DNA of 7,119 nucleotides from JAAFIP01 sp043778205 (GTDB lineage Bacteria; Pseudomonadota; Gammaproteobacteria; Burkholderiales; Burkholderiaceae_C): contig JAYWGO010000046.1 in NCBI GenBank assembly GCA_043778205.1, forward strand, positions 1 through 7,119, written 5' to 3'. Within the stretch, counting starts at the first letter, position 1; the number at the start of each line of letters is the position of its first letter. The translations under genes and the position numbers were made by a program. The notes below the pieces were generated by a model. It searched no databases, was not told the origin of the DNA, and was given only the letters and a program-made list of their open reading frames with translations. Shown here piece by piece: positions 5,355 through 7,119 of the stretch.

Positions 5355-6566
5355 TCATCGTGTAGACGATTTGTTTAGCTGAGCTGTCTTCGGGTCATAA
5401 ACCAGATCGGTAATTGACCCATCTTGAATACACTTAACTGCTTCGTCAATAACGTGCAGCGGCACCAAAAACCACTCTCTTGGCTTGACTGGATTTCCGA
5501 ACCGATCTTCGATGGTCAAGTCCAGCTGTGCCGCCCCAAATAATCGGTGGAAGATACTCTCCAGACTTGTTCGGTTCAGATTGTGCAATTTGTAGGTGGC
5601 GACTATATCTACATCTGCCAGCAGATAAGTGGCGTCCTTGTCTGCCCCGGCGATGCGTGCCTCTACCTTGCCGCCCGTCACGCCGATCTTGTGAATCAAC
5701 TCGCGGTGCTCAGCTACGAACGGATGGTTGGACTGGCTGCGCAGTACATAAATGGTGCCCGATGCGATGTCATCAGGCTCTGCCGTGTTGCCAAACAGCG
5801 GCCCATCGTCTTTGCGGGTAAGGCGACGTCCCACCGACGTATTTCCGTCAGGATACAGCGAACGCGATAATGAACGCAGCAACAGATTGCTCTCAGTGTG
5901 GTTGTCAAAAATAACCCTTAGCCTCGGGTTGTCGCGCCCGTCCTTGGTTTTAGTGCCCTCGTTCATATCAGCCACATAAGCGATCTGGCCGCCAATGATG
6001 AAGAAATCGCCCAATTCAATACTGGCGTTTTTGGCAAACAGACTACTTACCCATAAGCCAGATTTCAGACCAGCGCCAGCCTCATCGAACAGGGGCTTGA
6101 AATGATCGAAATCAGTGCAACGCGTGCGATCTGCTATTTCCTCAGCCGCACGTTTCTCCGCACTAGAACGAACATTGCGCAGCACGGTAATGTCGCTCTG
6201 ATCGGTAGGCTTGCCGCCCTCATCCACGCCAATCCCCAGCTGGGCCAGCAAGGCGTCTTCGTCCAAGCCGCTTATATCTGCCTGAAACGTAGCGCCAGAC
6301 AACAAACCAGGGCTGTCCAGTGCGGCCAGCAGCGCCAGTGCATCGGGCAACTTGCGCAGCTGGTCCAGGCGCACAGCGTACAGACGCTCAAAAATGTCAC
6401 GGTCTTCACCATGCAGCGGGGCGCGGCTATGGGCTTGGTAAAAACGCAAAATGTCTTCAAAGCCAGCGATGATGCGTTCCTCGCGGGCGGTGCGACTGGA
6501 GGCCTTGAGCGGGGCAACTTCTACCCCTAGCGCATCTAGCAGTTCGTCATCGTCCATATCAGCCAT
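5355..6566 (-). CDS. GIY-YIG (T5orf172/MUG113-like) nuclease protein
   Basis: A 403-residue protein with a C-terminal GIY-YIG nuclease domain at about 268-375. The GIY strand is GTIYVLRS (270-277), the YIG strand is HKIGVT (292-297), then the expected arginine R304 (VEARIAG), the metal-binding glutamate E336 with H340 (LESIFHRLF), and REWFLVP (363-369). The middle module (about 167-250) holds GDFFIIGGQIAYV (186-198) and RLRVIFDNHTESNLLLRSL (215-233). I recall the latter as typical of such GIY-YIG proteins, usually with Gly where His223 stands. The N-terminal part is acidic and helical, with two similar motifs at 4-16 and 101-113. It probably cuts DNA, perhaps guided by its neighbour. The start at 6566 has AGGGGGA 8 nt upstream and overlaps the upstream stop by 8 nt (ATGGCTGA), implying coupled translation. 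The second ATG (6557) is less likely, and an 18-residue longer frame lacks conservation. Confidence 0.85.
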   Translation of the reverse strand: MADMDDDELLDALGVEVAPLKASSRTAREERIIAGFEDILRFYQAHSRAPLHGEDRDIFERLYAVRLDQLRKLPDALALLAALDSPGLLSGATFQADISGLDEDALLAQLGIGVDEGGKPTDQSDITVLRNVRSSAEKRAAEEIADRTRCTDFDHFKPLFDEAGAGLKSGLWVSSLFAKNASIELGDFFIIGGQIAYVADMNEGTKTKDGRDNPRLRVIFDNHTESNLLLRSLSRSLYPDGNTSVGRRLTRKDDGPLFGNTAEPDDIASGTIYVLRSQSNHPFVAEHRELIHKIGVTGGKVEARIAGADKDATYLLADVDIVATYKLHNLNRTSLESIFHRLFGAAQLDLTIEDRFGNPVKPREWFLVPLHVIDEAVKCIQDGSITDLVYDPKTAQLNKSSTR

Positions 6567-7119
6567 TGCTGGATTCCCCCTGCGACTGCGCCACTTTGGC
6601 TTGCGCACGAAAACGTGCAAAAGCGGCTACACCTTCAGCCATACGCTTTTCCCATGCATCGGCAGAGTTGATGTCTGGCAGCCGACCGCGATCGTTTTTA
6701 AACTGCAAGGCGCGTCTTGACAAATCACGGGCTTCATCTTCAGGAATGCTCACCTTCTTAGCCGCAATACTGGCCTGCACCTGGCGCAGCGATTTTTCAT
6801 CCATCGCTTTGGCCAGCACTGCATAGGCTGCGTCAAAAGGGTTAATGCGGTCGATCAGGTCAATGTCCAGGTCACGCACGTTGACAAACTTGCGCACCCC
6901 ATCCAGCAGCGCTGTACCGCCGCCTGTGCTTGCACCGCTTGCGCCATTAGCATCGGCTTGCGCCAACGCCAGCTTAGCCTGCTGGGTAATGTTCATAGCC
7001 GCAATGGCATGCTGCCTGATGGCCTCTTGGTCAGTGTCGGTCAACTCCGGGTAGCGCTCGCGCACAATTTTGCCCATGCGCAGCTGCGTCAGCTCTTCAG
7101 GCAAGGTGTTTTCTTTATC
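6559..7119 (-). CDS. C-terminal part of a large protein, probable DEAD/DEAH-type helicase
   Basis: The frame is open to the right edge (it begins DKENTLPEEL), so only the last 186 residues are visible. The TTG at 7104 is simply an internal codon. No helicase motor motif is in view. The helicase call rests on recalled resemblance of the tail to helicases paired with GIY-YIG proteins. The evidence is the segment FVNVRDLDIDLIDRINPFD (78-96), the helical stretch after it, and GRLPDINSADAWEKRMAEGV (145-164), a motif seen near the end of several bacterial helicases. A low-complexity GASGASTGGG linker (59-68) separates an N-terminal helical part (LRMGKIVRERYPELTDTDQ) from that C-terminal domain. The gene ends in TGA at 6559-6561, overlapping the GIY-YIG start by 8 nt, so the two are almost surely one operon. 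Alternative: another large ATP-dependent restriction-type subunit. Confidence 0.65.
   Translation of the reverse strand, partial: DKENTLPEELTQLRMGKIVRERYPELTDTDQEAIRQHAIAAMNITQQAKLALAQADANGASGASTGGGTALLDGVRKFVNVRDLDIDLIDRINPFDAAYAVLAKAMDEKSLRQVQASIAAKKVSIPEDEARDLSRRALQFKNDRGRLPDINSADAWEKRMAEGVAAFARFRAQAKVAQSQGESSNG
6575..6581 (-). promoter_or_regulatory. Ribosome binding site of the GIY-YIG gene
   Basis: On the minus strand AGGGGGA lies 8 nt before the ATG at 6566, inside the 3' end of the upstream coding region. It favours this start over the in-frame ATG at 6557, from which it stands 17 nt away. Confidence 0.6.

Noticed and set aside
7102..7104. TTG start giving a 181-residue standalone protein
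   Set aside because: The frame stays open beyond it to the window edge and no ribosome binding site precedes it; the partial large protein is more likely.
1..7119. CRISPR array
   Set aside because: No regularly spaced repeats were seen anywhere in the window.

Overview
The window looks like the chromosome of a betaproteobacterium, most likely of the Burkholderiales (Comamonadaceae-like). This rests on recalled family resemblance: the style of the GlmS, LivM, Lrp/AsnC and DUF3297 proteins, and moderately GC-rich coding DNA with short AT-rich intergenic stretches. It is a judgement from protein style, not a database result.

Layout. Positions 1-163 hold no gene I can support. A leftward Lrp/AsnC-family regulator (164-658) and a rightward glmS (793-2745) diverge from a very AT-rich 134-nt spacer. 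That spacer carries a plausible promoter for the regulator, a close match to the E. coli Lrp consensus, and a 7-bp dyad just before the glmS ribosome binding site. After glmS comes a 67-nt AT-rich gap with a perfect 13-bp inverted repeat that ends on the base before the start codon of a 343-aa nucleotidyltransferase-fold protein (2813-3844). The stop codon of that gene overlaps the start of a LivM-type branched-chain amino-acid ABC permease (3841-4929) in an ATGA junction. No other liv genes are visible beside it.

The right half is leftward. A small DUF3297-like gene (4980-5237) converges on livM, with a 15-bp tandem duplication across its stop codon. A two-gene unit follows: the C-terminal 186 residues of a large protein, probably a DEAD/DEAH-type helicase, running in from the right edge (6559-7119), overlapped by 8 nt by a 403-aa protein with a C-terminal GIY-YIG (T5orf172/MUG113-like) nuclease domain (5355-6566).

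How the genes relate. Lrp and glmS share a control region, so local regulation of amino-sugar synthesis is possible. The nucleotidyltransferase and livM are probably co-translated, though no functional link is known to me. The helicase/GIY-YIG pair is the best candidate for an accessory nucleic-acid-processing or defence system. I cannot assign it to a named system, and most of the helicase lies outside the window.
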